From assembly GCF_001279695.1 (NCBI RefSeq), contig NZ_LGDD01000309.1, positions 1 through 64,000 on the forward strand: a DNA stretch of 64,000 nucleotides. Reading direction: 5' to 3'. Positions 31,405 to 38,438 of the stretch are shown in pieces (position 1 is the stretch's first letter; each line of letters opens with the position of its first letter). The stretch comes from Streptomyces sp. WM6378. Its GTDB lineage: Bacteria > Actinomycetota > Actinomycetes > Streptomycetales > Streptomycetaceae. A program made the position numbers and the translations under genes. The notes below the pieces were generated by a model, which was given only the letters and a program-made list of their open reading frames with translations, ran no database searches and was not told the origin of the DNA.

Positions 31405-31808
31405 ACGACCACGGCCTTCCACCGGAACGCCGCGCCGTGCGGCTCGCCGCCCACCACCTGGCCGAGGAGGCGCCGGATCTGGTGGCGGCCTCCGCCGACG
31501 TGCTCCGTGCCGGCCTGGCCGCCCGCGCGGACACCCTGCGGCAGGCCGCGCTCACCGCGTGGAGGGCAGGCATCCCACCGCAGCACGATGGCCGAGGACT
31601 CGCGGCTGCCCTCGCCCACGTGCCTGTGTGGCCGCCGTCGCCGGGATTCGGCAGGCGCCCATGCCCCTCCGCGGCCTGGCATCAGTCGCGGTCTTGGTGT
31701 GCGTGGGCCGCGTCGACCAGGAGGGCTGCGACGTTGTGCGGCAGGCCGAGGCGTCCGACGATCCAGGCGGTGTCGTGGCCGTGGAGTGCCAGGACCCACG
31801 CCGTGTAG
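31401..31808 (+). CDS. Possible small gene coupled to mgtC
   Basis: Starts as an ATGA overlap with mgtC. The first 70 residues (R-R-A-V-R-L-A-A-H-H-L-A-E-E-A-P-D-L-V-A-A-S-A-D-V-L) look like a real Ala-rich helical protein. From about 31,640 the composition changes and the frame runs antisense into the minus-strand gene 31682-32059, so the true C-terminus may have been lost by a frameshift. Family not recognised. Confidence 0.35.
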   Translation: MNDHGLPPERRAVRLAAHHLAEEAPDLVAASADVLRAGLAARADTLRQAALTAWRAGIPPQHDGRGLAAALAHVPVWPPSPGFGRRPCPSAAWHQSRSWCAWAASTRRAATLCGRPRRPTIQAVSWPWSARTHAV

Positions 31809-32059
31809 AGACGGTTGAGGTCCGGGGCATCGGGGCCCAGCAGCAAGGGGCGAACAGCCTCCATCGGGAAGCCGTCCAGGGTCCGGGCGGTGAACCAGGA
31901 CGCGTCAACCGACTCCGGCGACACGGAGGGGCTGTGGCGGGCAACGATCCTCCGGTGCCGGTGTGCCAGGACGGCCGTCATGACGAGAACGGCGACGGAT
32001 GCGCCGAGCAGAAACCCCGTAATCCCGGGGCGCAGTCCCGGTGAGGCGAGACGCAGCAT
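31682..32059 (-). CDS. Hypothetical protein with one membrane helix
   Basis: 125 residues from ATG 32059: a hydrophobic helix at about 12-32 (I-T-G-F-L-L-G-A-S-V-A-V-L-V-M-T-A-V-L-A), then a soluble acidic domain with L-N-R-L-Y-T-A-W-V-L-A-L-H-G-H-D near 80-96 and V-D-A-A-H-A-H-Q at the end. Function unknown. The longer frame upstream is a shadow of the degraded arsR and mgtC remnants. Confidence 0.5.
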   Translation of the reverse strand: MLRLASPGLRPGITGFLLGASVAVLVMTAVLAHRHRRIVARHSPSVSPESVDASWFTARTLDGFPMEAVRPLLLGPDAPDLNRLYTAWVLALHGHDTAWIVGRLGLPHNVAALLVDAAHAHQDRD

Positions 32060-32259
32060 GCGGCGTAGCGCGCACCCACTTGCTCCGTCAGCTCTCCCAC
32101 CGAGAGTTCCCGATGATCCAGTGCCTGGAGCAGTCGTAACCGGATGGAGCCGGCCAGCGCCTTCAACACGGCTACCGCCGAACCCACTTCGGCGTCCTTC
32201 AGCGGCACGGCCGCCGCGAGGGCCGGGAGGATGATGTCGGGCTCCGTGGCAGTGTGTAT
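32060..32259 (-). pseudogene. N-terminal remnant of an ArsR-type regulator with a damaged start codon
   Basis: An AAGGAGG ribosome-binding site is followed, at the right distance, by ATA (32257-32259) instead of ATG or GTG. The frame then reads L-P-A-L-A-A-A-V-P-L-K-D-A-E-V and L-K-A-L-A-G-S-I-R-L-R-L-L-Q-A-L and E-L-S-V-G-E-L-T-E-Q-V-G. This is the first half of an ArsR DNA-binding domain. After V-G-A it runs out of homology. The damaged start and missing C-terminus mark it as dead. Confidence 0.5.
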
Positions 32260-32284
32260 GGAAGGGCCTCCTTGTCGACTGGGG

Positions 32285-32550
32285 CTTGCGCATCCGGGCG
32301 TTGGGTTCACGGTGCTGGCGCCAGTGCAGGTCGCGCACGCCGGGTTCCCGGGACAGCTGATCCACCAGCGGTCCAGGGGTGCGGTTCCCGGGCCGTCCAG
32401 GGCGATCGCAAGTCTCAGATGCGCGGTGGCCGTGTCGTGGCGGCTGATGTTCAAGCCAAGCAGATGTGCACTGGGCGCAGTGAGGGCCAGCGCTCACAGT
32501 GCCCGTACTTTGATCTCCGCACGCCGGTCGTAGTCGCTGTGGACGTTGGA
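32285..32550 (-). pseudogene. Remnant of a second MgtC C-terminal (ACT-like) domain
   Basis: From V-H-S-D-Y-D-R-R-A-E-I-K-V-R-A-L the frame meets TGA (32494-32496), continues L-A-L-T-A-P-S-A-H-L-L-G-L-N-I-S-R-H-D, then shifts frame to L-V-D-Q-L-S-R-E-P-G-V-R-D-L-H-W-R-Q. This parallels the intact MgtC tail at 31.3 kb (L-E-Q-L-I-A-R-L-S-L-E-P-G-I-H-D-L-H-W). One stop and one frameshift are therefore visible. A 40-codon frame from GTG 32616 with AAGGAGG upstream leads into it and could still be translated as a short peptide. Confidence 0.55.
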
Positions 32551-32669
32551 AAGGGACGACGCCGAAGGGGCGGGCCGCCCCGCCCTCCTCGCCCGTACGC
32601 GGCGCAGGAATCGCACGTGGCACCTCCTTGAGACATACCCTTCGCCGGGCGTCGGCTAGGGGGGACGGG

Positions 32670-33137
32670 TCAGTGTTCGGTCGTGGGTGGCGCCGCGGCG
32701 GGTGACGGGTCGAGGGCGTAACCGACCTGCCGTACGGTGCGGATCAGAGTCCGGTGACCGGGGCCGAGTTTGCGGCGCAGGCGGGCGATGTGGGCATCGA
32801 CGGTGCGCATGTCGCCCATGGGACGCTGCTGCCAGACGAGTTCCATCAGTTGCTGGCGGGTGTAGACGCGGTCCGGGTGCGCGGCGAGATGGGCGATCAG
32901 CTCGAACTCCATGCAGGTGAGCTGCAGTTGGCACCCTTCGGCGGAGACGCGGCGGGTTCCGCAGTCGACGACCAGGCCGCCCACACGGTGCACCGGGGCC
33001 TTGGGAAGTTCTGCGGCTTCGGGCCGGGAGGCCGACTGCGGTACGGGCGGCCGGGCCCCACGTGACCACCGCGCCCCCGTGGGTGCGGTCAGCAGATCGC
33101 GGTGAACTCGGTGGACCAATCGGTAGTTCAAGGGCAT
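32670..33137 (-). CDS. Stand-alone OmpR/PhoB-type winged-helix DNA-binding protein
   Basis: 155 residues from ATG 33137, which has AGGAGGGG just upstream. The C-terminal 95 residues are a Trans_reg_C domain: L-T-x-M-E-F-E-L-I-A-H-L-A-A-H-P-D-R-V-Y-T-R-Q-Q-L, then D-M-R-T-V-D-A-H-I-A-R-L-R-R-K-L-G (recognition helix) and I-R-T-V-R-Q-V-G-Y (wing). There is no receiver domain, so control must be by something other than phosphotransfer to this protein. It is last in a minus-strand series behind the NRAMP gene. Confidence 0.78.
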   Translation of the reverse strand: MPLNYRLVHRVHRDLLTAPTGARWSRGARPPVPQSASRPEAAELPKAPVHRVGGLVVDCGTRRVSAEGCQLQLTCMEFELIAHLAAHPDRVYTRQQLMELVWQQRPMGDMRTVDAHIARLRRKLGPGHRTLIRTVRQVGYALDPSPAAAPPTTEH

Positions 33138-33314
33138 GTCCCCTCCTGTCGGGTCAGCACAGGGGCATAGTGCGCGCTGCGGGCATCGGGCCCCAGGGAA
33201 GTGAAGCCGCCCCCAGCGGATCGGTGCGGGCAGCTTGAAGCGGGCAGCCCCGTGCCGGGCGAAGGGCTCCGGGGCGCTCATGGGCGTTGCCGCCTGCCGG
33301 ACCGGGAGCCGGGG

Positions 33315-33575
33315 CTAGTGCCAGGTGGCTTCGAGGTGACGTCGGCCGTCGGGGCCGGTGGCGGGGTGCCAGTGGGCGTGCGGGGCTGAGCCGCTCCGGG
33401 CACGCCCCGTAGTGGTTCGCACTGCCGCCGGGCCGGGAGCCGCGCGGATGACGGTGCTGTCCAGCGGGCTGTCGGCGAGGCGCCGCAGAATGCTGGTGAG
33501 CCGTGCGCGTACGGCACCGTGCTTGCGGGGTGTGGCGTGGCGGACGGGGAAGTGGATGGCGGTCAGGACGGACAT
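33315..33575 (-). CDS. Small hypothetical protein, NRAMP-linked
   Basis: 86 residues from ATG 33575 with GGAGG at a good distance. It contains a basic helix (R-A-R-L-T-S-I-L-R-R-L-A) near residue 23 and a His/Arg-rich end. No family recognised. It begins 8 bp after the stop of the gene at 33583-33921, so it belongs to the NRAMP operon. Confidence 0.5.
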   Translation of the reverse strand: MSVLTAIHFPVRHATPRKHGAVRARLTSILRRLADSPLDSTVIRAAPGPAAVRTTTGRARSGSAPHAHWHPATGPDGRRHLEATWH

Positions 33576-33582
33576 GGGCGAC

Positions 33583-33921
33583 TCACCTCCGTGCGGGGCG
33601 CAGGGCGCGGGCGGAAGGGGACGGGGTGGCGGTGGCGGCTCGGCTGATGCGTTGGGCGGCCGTCAGCGGCAGATCGGTGAACTGGGCCACCCAACGCGCT
33701 TCGCGGCCCTGACGGGCGAGCAGGTAGGCGAGGTGGACGCGGGGGTGGTAGGCGGCGTGCCGGGCGTGCGGGCCGGTGCAGTCGGCCGGGTCGTTCAGGA
33801 GATAGGTGCGCGGGGTGCCGTCGAACAGCGTCAGGGGCAGCGACGGACAGGCGCATCCTGGAGGGGCGACACGCCGGACGGCCGACGAGGTCAGTCTCGT
33901 GACGTACTGGAGAAAGCGCAT
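33583..33921 (-). CDS. Small hypothetical protein, NRAMP-linked
   Basis: 112 residues from ATG 33921 with GGGAGG upstream. It has a conserved-looking centre (P-P-G-C-A-C-P-S-L-P-L-T-L-F-D-G-T-P-R, then A-D-C-T-G-P-H, then P-R-V-H-L-A-Y-L-L-A-R-Q-G) with three Cys and two His, possibly a metal site. No family recognised. It lies between the NRAMP gene and two further minus-strand genes. Confidence 0.55.
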   Translation of the reverse strand: MRFLQYVTRLTSSAVRRVAPPGCACPSLPLTLFDGTPRTYLLNDPADCTGPHARHAAYHPRVHLAYLLARQGREARWVAQFTDLPLTAAQRISRAATATPSPSARALRPARR

Positions 33922-34006
33922 GGAATCCTCCCTTGTCGAAGGGGAGTTGGGGGCGGTCTGGCGCTCCGGCCCGCGGGGCGGCGTTGGTCGCCGCCCCGCG
34001 CGGGGC

Positions 34007-35650
34007 TTACTGGCCGAGGGCGACCTGGACGATTTTGATGACGACCAGGATCATCGCGATCAGCAGGTAGGTGCGCAGGGCGCCCATGCCGATCTTGCGG
34101 GTGGTGGACATGGTCGGCCTGGTGAGTGTCTCCAGGGGTGGCATCCGCCAACCGTCGCGGCCGGTGCGGTCGATGGGGTCTTCCTTGGTGCCGGTGCGCC
34201 GCCGGGTGAAGGAGTACCCGGCCGCCAGGACTCCGGCCACCCCACAGGCGGCCATGATGTCGAGGATCGCGTTCGCGGTGATGTCGGGGAACAGGACGGA
34301 GGCGGTCAGGATGACGGAGAGGGTGACCAGGACGCCGACGACCGCTGCGGTGAAGGCGTTGGTCTTGGGACCGTTGACCCAGGGGCCAAGGACGGCCTTG
34401 TCGTTGCAGAGCAGCAGCAGGAAGACGGACGCGGAGGGCAGCAGGACTCCGGCCAGGGTCTGCACGCCCTGGGTGAGCAGGCCGAGCGGGGAGCCGGGGA
34501 TCAGTACGATCGTGGCGGCCACGGCCACCAGGCCGGCGTAGATGGCGTAGAAGCCCTTGGCGCCCTTGACCCCGCGGTGCAGGGAGTGCTTCATGCCGAA
34601 CACGTCACCGATGGCGTAGGCGGTGGAGAGCGAGACCGCGAACGCTCCGATGATCGAGGCATCCAGCAGGGCCACGGCGAAGAGCACGCCGGCAACCTTG
34701 CCGGCGTGGGCCTCGATGCCGGCCGCGACACCGGCGGTGTCGTCGAAGTTGCCGAAGCCGTTGGTCCCGGCGAACGCAGCGGCGGCCATGCCCATGACCG
34801 CGGCGGCGCCGATGATGACGATGGCTATGCCGATCCACAGGTCGGCCTTCTCGTACTTCATGAAGCGCGGGGTGATCCGCTTGTCGATGACGTACGACTG
34901 CTGGAAGAACAGCTGCCACGGCGCCACCGTCGTGCCCACGATGCCGATGATCAACAGCATCACCGTCGCCAACTCCCCTGATCCGCCCGGCATGTTGGGC
35001 ACCACGAAGTCGTGTGCCATCTGTGAAGAGGCCGGGTGAATGATGAAGTACAGCGGAACCAGCAGCAGCGAACCCGCGCACAGGAAGATCGCGATGCGCT
35101 CGAACCGGCGGAAGGACCCGGTGAACGCCGAGGCGATGATGACCGCGGCGGCCAGGATCACCGACGTCGCCTTGGGCAGCCCCAGATACCCCGCGGCCAA
35201 CGTGATACCGATGAACTCGGTAACGAGGGTCAGCGCGTTGAGCAGGAACAGGTCAATGACACTGAACGCGCCCCAGAACTTCCCGAACCGCTCCAGGATC
35301 AGGCGGGCGTGCCCGACGCCGGTGACCGCACCCAGGCGCAGCACCATCTCCTGGTTCACATAGAGCACCGGAATCAGCAGGAGCAGGGTCCACAGCAGGC
35401 TGGTGCCGTAGTTCTGCCCGGCCTGGCCGTAGGTGGCGAAGGCGCCGGCGTCGTTGTCGCCGACCATCACGATCAGGCCCGGGCCGACTATCGCAAGGAG
35501 CGTCTTGAGCTTGGCGGACAGTCCCCGGCGCTCGCCGTGGTCGTCCAGTTTGATGGTGCCGAGCGCGCCGCGGATGTCGCCGACGTGGGCGTCGTCCAGT
35601 ACGGCAGTGCGGGGCTCCGGAATGACGGGCCTGGTGGGTGCGGTGGTCAT
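34007..35650 (-). CDS. NRAMP-related divalent cation transporter, probably Mg2+ type
   Basis: 547 residues, 11-12 helices. The TM1 metal motif reads D-N-D-A-G (residues 65-69) where Mn2+/Fe2+ NRAMPs have D-P-G-N. The TM6 motif reads T-V-A-P-W-Q where they have the metal-ligand Met of M-P-H-N. Replacement of the TM6 Met by Ala is, to my knowledge, the hallmark of NRAMP-related Mg2+ transporters. The extra C-terminal helix and tail end in V-K-I-V-Q-V-A-L-G-Q. ATG 35650 has GGGAGG upstream; earlier codons are not homologous. An M-box Mg2+ riboswitch precedes it, which independently supports Mg2+ as substrate. Confidence 0.88.
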   Translation of the reverse strand: MTTAPTRPVIPEPRTAVLDDAHVGDIRGALGTIKLDDHGERRGLSAKLKTLLAIVGPGLIVMVGDNDAGAFATYGQAGQNYGTSLLWTLLLLIPVLYVNQEMVLRLGAVTGVGHARLILERFGKFWGAFSVIDLFLLNALTLVTEFIGITLAAGYLGLPKATSVILAAAVIIASAFTGSFRRFERIAIFLCAGSLLLVPLYFIIHPASSQMAHDFVVPNMPGGSGELATVMLLIIGIVGTTVAPWQLFFQQSYVIDKRITPRFMKYEKADLWIGIAIVIIGAAAVMGMAAAAFAGTNGFGNFDDTAGVAAGIEAHAGKVAGVLFAVALLDASIIGAFAVSLSTAYAIGDVFGMKHSLHRGVKGAKGFYAIYAGLVAVAATIVLIPGSPLGLLTQGVQTLAGVLLPSASVFLLLLCNDKAVLGPWVNGPKTNAFTAAVVGVLVTLSVILTASVLFPDITANAILDIMAACGVAGVLAAGYSFTRRRTGTKEDPIDRTGRDGWRMPPLETLTRPTMSTTRKIGMGALRTYLLIAMILVVIKIVQVALGQ

Positions 35651-35784
35651 GGTGAGCCTCCCAATTCCCCTGGCAGGGGGAGAACATGGGGGCACGCGGC
35701 AGTCACGTACGGCACACCGAAGCAGCCCGGCCGCCCGGGACGGCCAGAGGCCGTACGGGTGCGGGTGAAAAGAAGTGTGCGCAG

Positions 35785-35870
35785 GGAGTGTCGTTATCGC
35801 GTGCCGAGGACGGGCGAGGTCGATCGGATGCGGGGCCGACTGTGGCCCGGACTACTGCAACTACAGTCCA
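35785..35870 (-). promoter_or_regulatory. Conserved leader element upstream of the NRAMP gene (copy A)
   Basis: Aligns without gaps over 86 nt with 30534-30619 before mgtC; roughly two thirds of positions agree by eye. It includes the GGGCC-N6-GGCCC hairpin with CGCATCCG after it, CACGC and TAACG. It lies between the M-box and the coding start, about 135 bp upstream of the latter. It may be an expression platform, second promoter or operator. Confidence 0.55.
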
Positions 35871-35989
35871 CGTCTCTCGCCTCCTTCCGGCCGGAGCACA
35901 CGCGGGTGCTGGACGACGCGGCAAGGAGCGGACCGGGCCCATCCCGGTTCACCCCAACTCGTCAGAGCTTTGGCACTGCACGGCGTAAT

Positions 35990-36115
35990 CCCCCTACCGG
36001 GGAAGCCACTTGGAGTCACCCCTTAAGTCGGGGAGACCTGTCCTGACCCTGGGCGTCTCTCGACGTCGTGGGGTCAGTGGCCTGTGTCCGTACAGACGCC
36101 TCACCGAACGAGGTG
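35990..36115 (-). ncRNA. M-box (ykoK) Mg2+ riboswitch
   Basis: On the minus strand the conserved M-box order is present: CGTT-GGTGAGGC at about 36110-36098, a variable stem, CACTGACC, then CGTCGAGAGACGCC and GGGTCAGGACAG. A GC stem around GACTTAAGG follows, then AAGTGGC. CGTCGAGAGACGCC is essentially the textbook core. M-boxes bind Mg2+ and repress downstream Mg2+ uptake genes when Mg2+ is plentiful. The target is the NRAMP-related gene starting at 35650. Confidence 0.85.
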
Positions 36116-36149
36116 CCCTCTTCAAACCTCCAGAAGCATAACCCCCTTC

Positions 36150-36173
36150 TTGCGCGATCACGCAACTACTTGG
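36150..36173. promoter_or_regulatory. Palindromic operator copy 8 (divergent)
   Basis: TTGC-GCGA-TCACGCAA-CTAC-TTGG: left arm and most of the core match, right arm poor. It lies between the divergent mscS gene and the M-box transcript. It is the weakest member of the set. Confidence 0.4.
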
Positions 36174-36320
36174 TGAACTCTTGACACGGGCGACCGTCTA
36201 TGAGCATCCCCGCTCGGAGTCATTGCCACCTGCGCCCGCCAAGTGGACACTGCCGCCCGACTGCCACCCCGGGCACGGTTACTCTGCTCCGCGAACATCC
36301 GCACCACAGGGGGCTCATCG

Positions 36321-36992
36321 GTGAACCACGACCACAAGACCGCAGGCAGCACCGCCGTTGGGCATCACGTGCACTGGCGCGGGGTGATCCGGACCAGGCG
36401 CGCTGTCATCACAACGTCGCTCGCCCTCGGCGGGCTCGTCGTGTCGCTCACCTTCGGCGGCCTGCTCGGGAACCCGGACAGCCACCAGTCCGTGACGTCC
36501 CGGGTCGTCGCCGGCATCAGCGCCGGCGTCTTCCTGGTGGGGGCGCTGATCGCGGTGCGCGGGGCCACGGACGACCTGGTGAAACTGCTGACCGGCCGGA
36601 TCAGCGACAACCGGTCCGCCGCGTTGCGAGTGATATGCCTCCTGTCCGGCTATGCCCTGGTGATCCTGGGCGCGCTGAGCCTGGTCCGGGTGCCGTGGGA
36701 GAAGCTGCTGGTCGGCGGTGCGCTGACCGGAGTGATTCTGGGCATCGCCGCCCAGCCGGTCCTGGGCAATATCTTCGCGGGCCTGGTCCTCCTGGTCGCG
36801 CACCCGTTCACGATCGGCGAGCGGATCAGCGTCCAGTCGGGTCCGCTGGGCGGCCGCATCGAGGGCGAAGTGACCGACATGACCCTGCTGTTCGTCCAAC
36901 TCCACACCGACGACGGCAAGATGCTCCTGCCCAACAACGCGGTACTTGGCTCGGCCATCGGCCCGCCCGCCCATGAGACGCCCACGGCCTGA
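36321..36992 (+). CDS. Small-conductance mechanosensitive channel (MscS family, short form)
   Basis: 223 residues from GTG 36321: three or four membrane helices, the last containing the pore-lining G-A-L-T-G-V-I-L-G-I-A-A-Q-P-V-L-G-N-I-F-A-G-L (near 140-165), followed by the MscS beta domain (F-T-I-G-E-R-I, G-E-V-T-D-M-T-L-L). The chain ends soon after L-P-N-N-A-V-L-G, lacking the C-terminal alpha/beta cage, as in other short actinobacterial homologues. It opens under membrane tension to release solutes in hypo-osmotic shock. The earlier ATG 36243 is not supported by homology. Confidence 0.85.
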   Translation: MNHDHKTAGSTAVGHHVHWRGVIRTRRAVITTSLALGGLVVSLTFGGLLGNPDSHQSVTSRVVAGISAGVFLVGALIAVRGATDDLVKLLTGRISDNRSAALRVICLLSGYALVILGALSLVRVPWEKLLVGGALTGVILGIAAQPVLGNIFAGLVLLVAHPFTIGERISVQSGPLGGRIEGEVTDMTLLFVQLHTDDGKMLLPNNAVLGSAIGPPAHETPTA

Positions 36993-37027
36993 AGGCCGAC
37001 GTTCGCGACGCGCCGTGCTGAGCGGCG

Positions 37028-37438
37028 TCAGCGCACGGAGGCGGTCGGAGTCCGGTCGGCCCGAGCGGCGGTGGCGGGGGTGTCGCGCAGGCCGAGGCGC
37101 AGGTGCTCCACGTGGAAGAGCGCCTGGTCAAGCAGTTCGGCCACATGGTTGTCGTACAGCGCGTAGATCACCGAACGGCCGTGCCGCTCGCCGGTGACCA
37201 GACCGAGGTTGCGCAGCAGGCGCAGCTGGTGGGAGCAGGCCGACTGCTCCATTCCGACGGCGCCGGCGAGCTCGGTCGCGGCGCAGGGGCCCTCTTGGAG
37301 GCGGGCCAGGATCCGCAGCCGGGACGGGGTGGCGAGGGCCTGGAGGGTGGCGGCGACATCGGCGGCGCCCACTGCTTCGAGGCGGTCGCGTGCAGTGGCG
37401 GCGTTCTTGTCGTCAGCTCCGTGGCCCATGCCCTCCAT
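37028..37438 (-). CDS. ArsR/SmtB-family metal sensor with an alpha-5 site
   Basis: 136 residues: HTH S-A-C-S-H-Q-L-R-L-L-R-N-L-G near 70-83, wing E-R-H-G-R-S-V-I-Y-A-L-Y, then D-N-H-V-A-E-L-L-D-Q-A-L-F-H-V-E-H. The spacing D-x-H-x10-H-x2-H is exactly the alpha-5 four-ligand site of CzrA/NmtR-type Zn2+ or Co2+/Ni2+ sensors. The regulator probably represses the divergent P1B ATPase. That ATPase is now broken, so the regulator may be orphaned. It converges with mscS. Confidence 0.87.
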   Translation of the reverse strand: MEGMGHGADDKNAATARDRLEAVGAADVAATLQALATPSRLRILARLQEGPCAATELAGAVGMEQSACSHQLRLLRNLGLVTGERHGRSVIYALYDNHVAELLDQALFHVEHLRLGLRDTPATAARADRTPTASVR

Positions 37439-37456
37439 CCTACGGACATGAAATCA

Positions 37457-37470
37457 TGAATGAGTGTTCA
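37457..37470. promoter_or_regulatory. Candidate ArsR/SmtB operator
   Basis: TGAATGAGTGTTCA is an imperfect palindrome between the arsR start and the ATPase remnant, of the kind bound by SmtB/CzrA-type repressors. Confidence 0.45.
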
Positions 37471-37563
37471 CGTGTTCCTGCATGGTGAAGAGCTAGCCCA
37501 GGCGCGCTCCTGCGCCCGTACGCCGTGGCGCCCACTGAGCCCCCATGAAGGACCGCCCCCGTC

Positions 37564-38168
37564 ATGACCTCCACACTCACTTCGTCGCCGGTCCAGGCGG
37601 CACCCGCCCTCGAAACCGCCGCGCCCCGGCGCCGCACCCGGGCCTTCGCACTGCCGGAGGCCCGCTGGGCAGCCGCGGCCACAGCCTCGCCACCTCCGGT
37701 GCCCTGGAGGCTCTGGCCACCGCACGGACCGCCGACTCGGTGCGCTGCCTGCTCGACCTGGCGCCCGCCACCGCCACCCGGCTCGATGCCGACCGGGGCG
37801 AACAGCCCGTCGCGGTCCAGGAGTTGGCGGTCGGTGACACGATTCTCGTACGCCCCGGGGAGCGCGTCGGCGCCGACGGCCGGGTCCTGGAGGGGGCCAG
37901 CGACGTCGACCAGGCGACCATCACCGGTGAACCGCTCCCCGTGGCAAAGGAGTTGGGCGATGAGGTGTTCGCCGGCACCCTGCCCCTGCCGCTCGGCGTC
38001 CTCGGCCACGAAGGCTCCACCGTCATCGTCGGCCTCAACGGCCTGCGCCTGCTGCGCGACGCCGCCTGGCAGCAGGCCGTCGCCGAGGGCACCAGGGCGA
38101 TGCCGAGGGCGACGACCGCCGATGGGAGTCCGGCCACCGCGCCCAGCCAGTCGGCGAGTGGCAGGTGA
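37564..38168 (+). pseudogene. Collapsed P1B-type heavy-metal ATPase
   Basis: The start [12 protein letters not shown] and [18 protein letters not shown] is in one frame. It shifts to the next frame at [13 protein letters not shown], then reads actuator-domain sequence ([29 protein letters not shown]). From V-F-A-G-T-L it jumps, still in frame, to the extreme C-terminus [17 protein letters not shown]. The phosphorylation D-K-T-G-T domain, the C-P-C helix and most membrane helices are absent. An internal deletion plus a frameshift killed it. It was the likely target of the adjacent ArsR sensor. Confidence 0.8.
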
Positions 38169-38387
38169 GTCATGCGGCCGACCTGCTCGCCCGATGCCGG
38201 GGAACTTCCCCATCTGCGGAGGGTGGTCGCCGTCGGGACCGGGAGGCCCGTCCGCTGACGCCAGCTCACCATTCTCCCCCAAGTCGCGCGGTGTCGGCGG
38301 CACTCCGGCACCGCGCGCCCTTCGAGGAGTCGGCCCGTCGGGGGCGCGGGTTCCGGGCCGCCCGGGTGGCGCGGGTCACAGGAGCGC

Positions 38388-38432
38388 GGTGGTCCGCCCC
38401 GTAACCGGTTCACCGGGACGGGGCGGACCACC
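38388..38432 (-). terminator. Long hairpin after the YcnI-like gene
   Basis: GGTGGTCCGCCCCG pairs with its complement across about 15 bases, six bases beyond the stop of the minus-strand gene at 38439. Confidence 0.65.
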
Positions 38433-38438
38433 GTCGGG

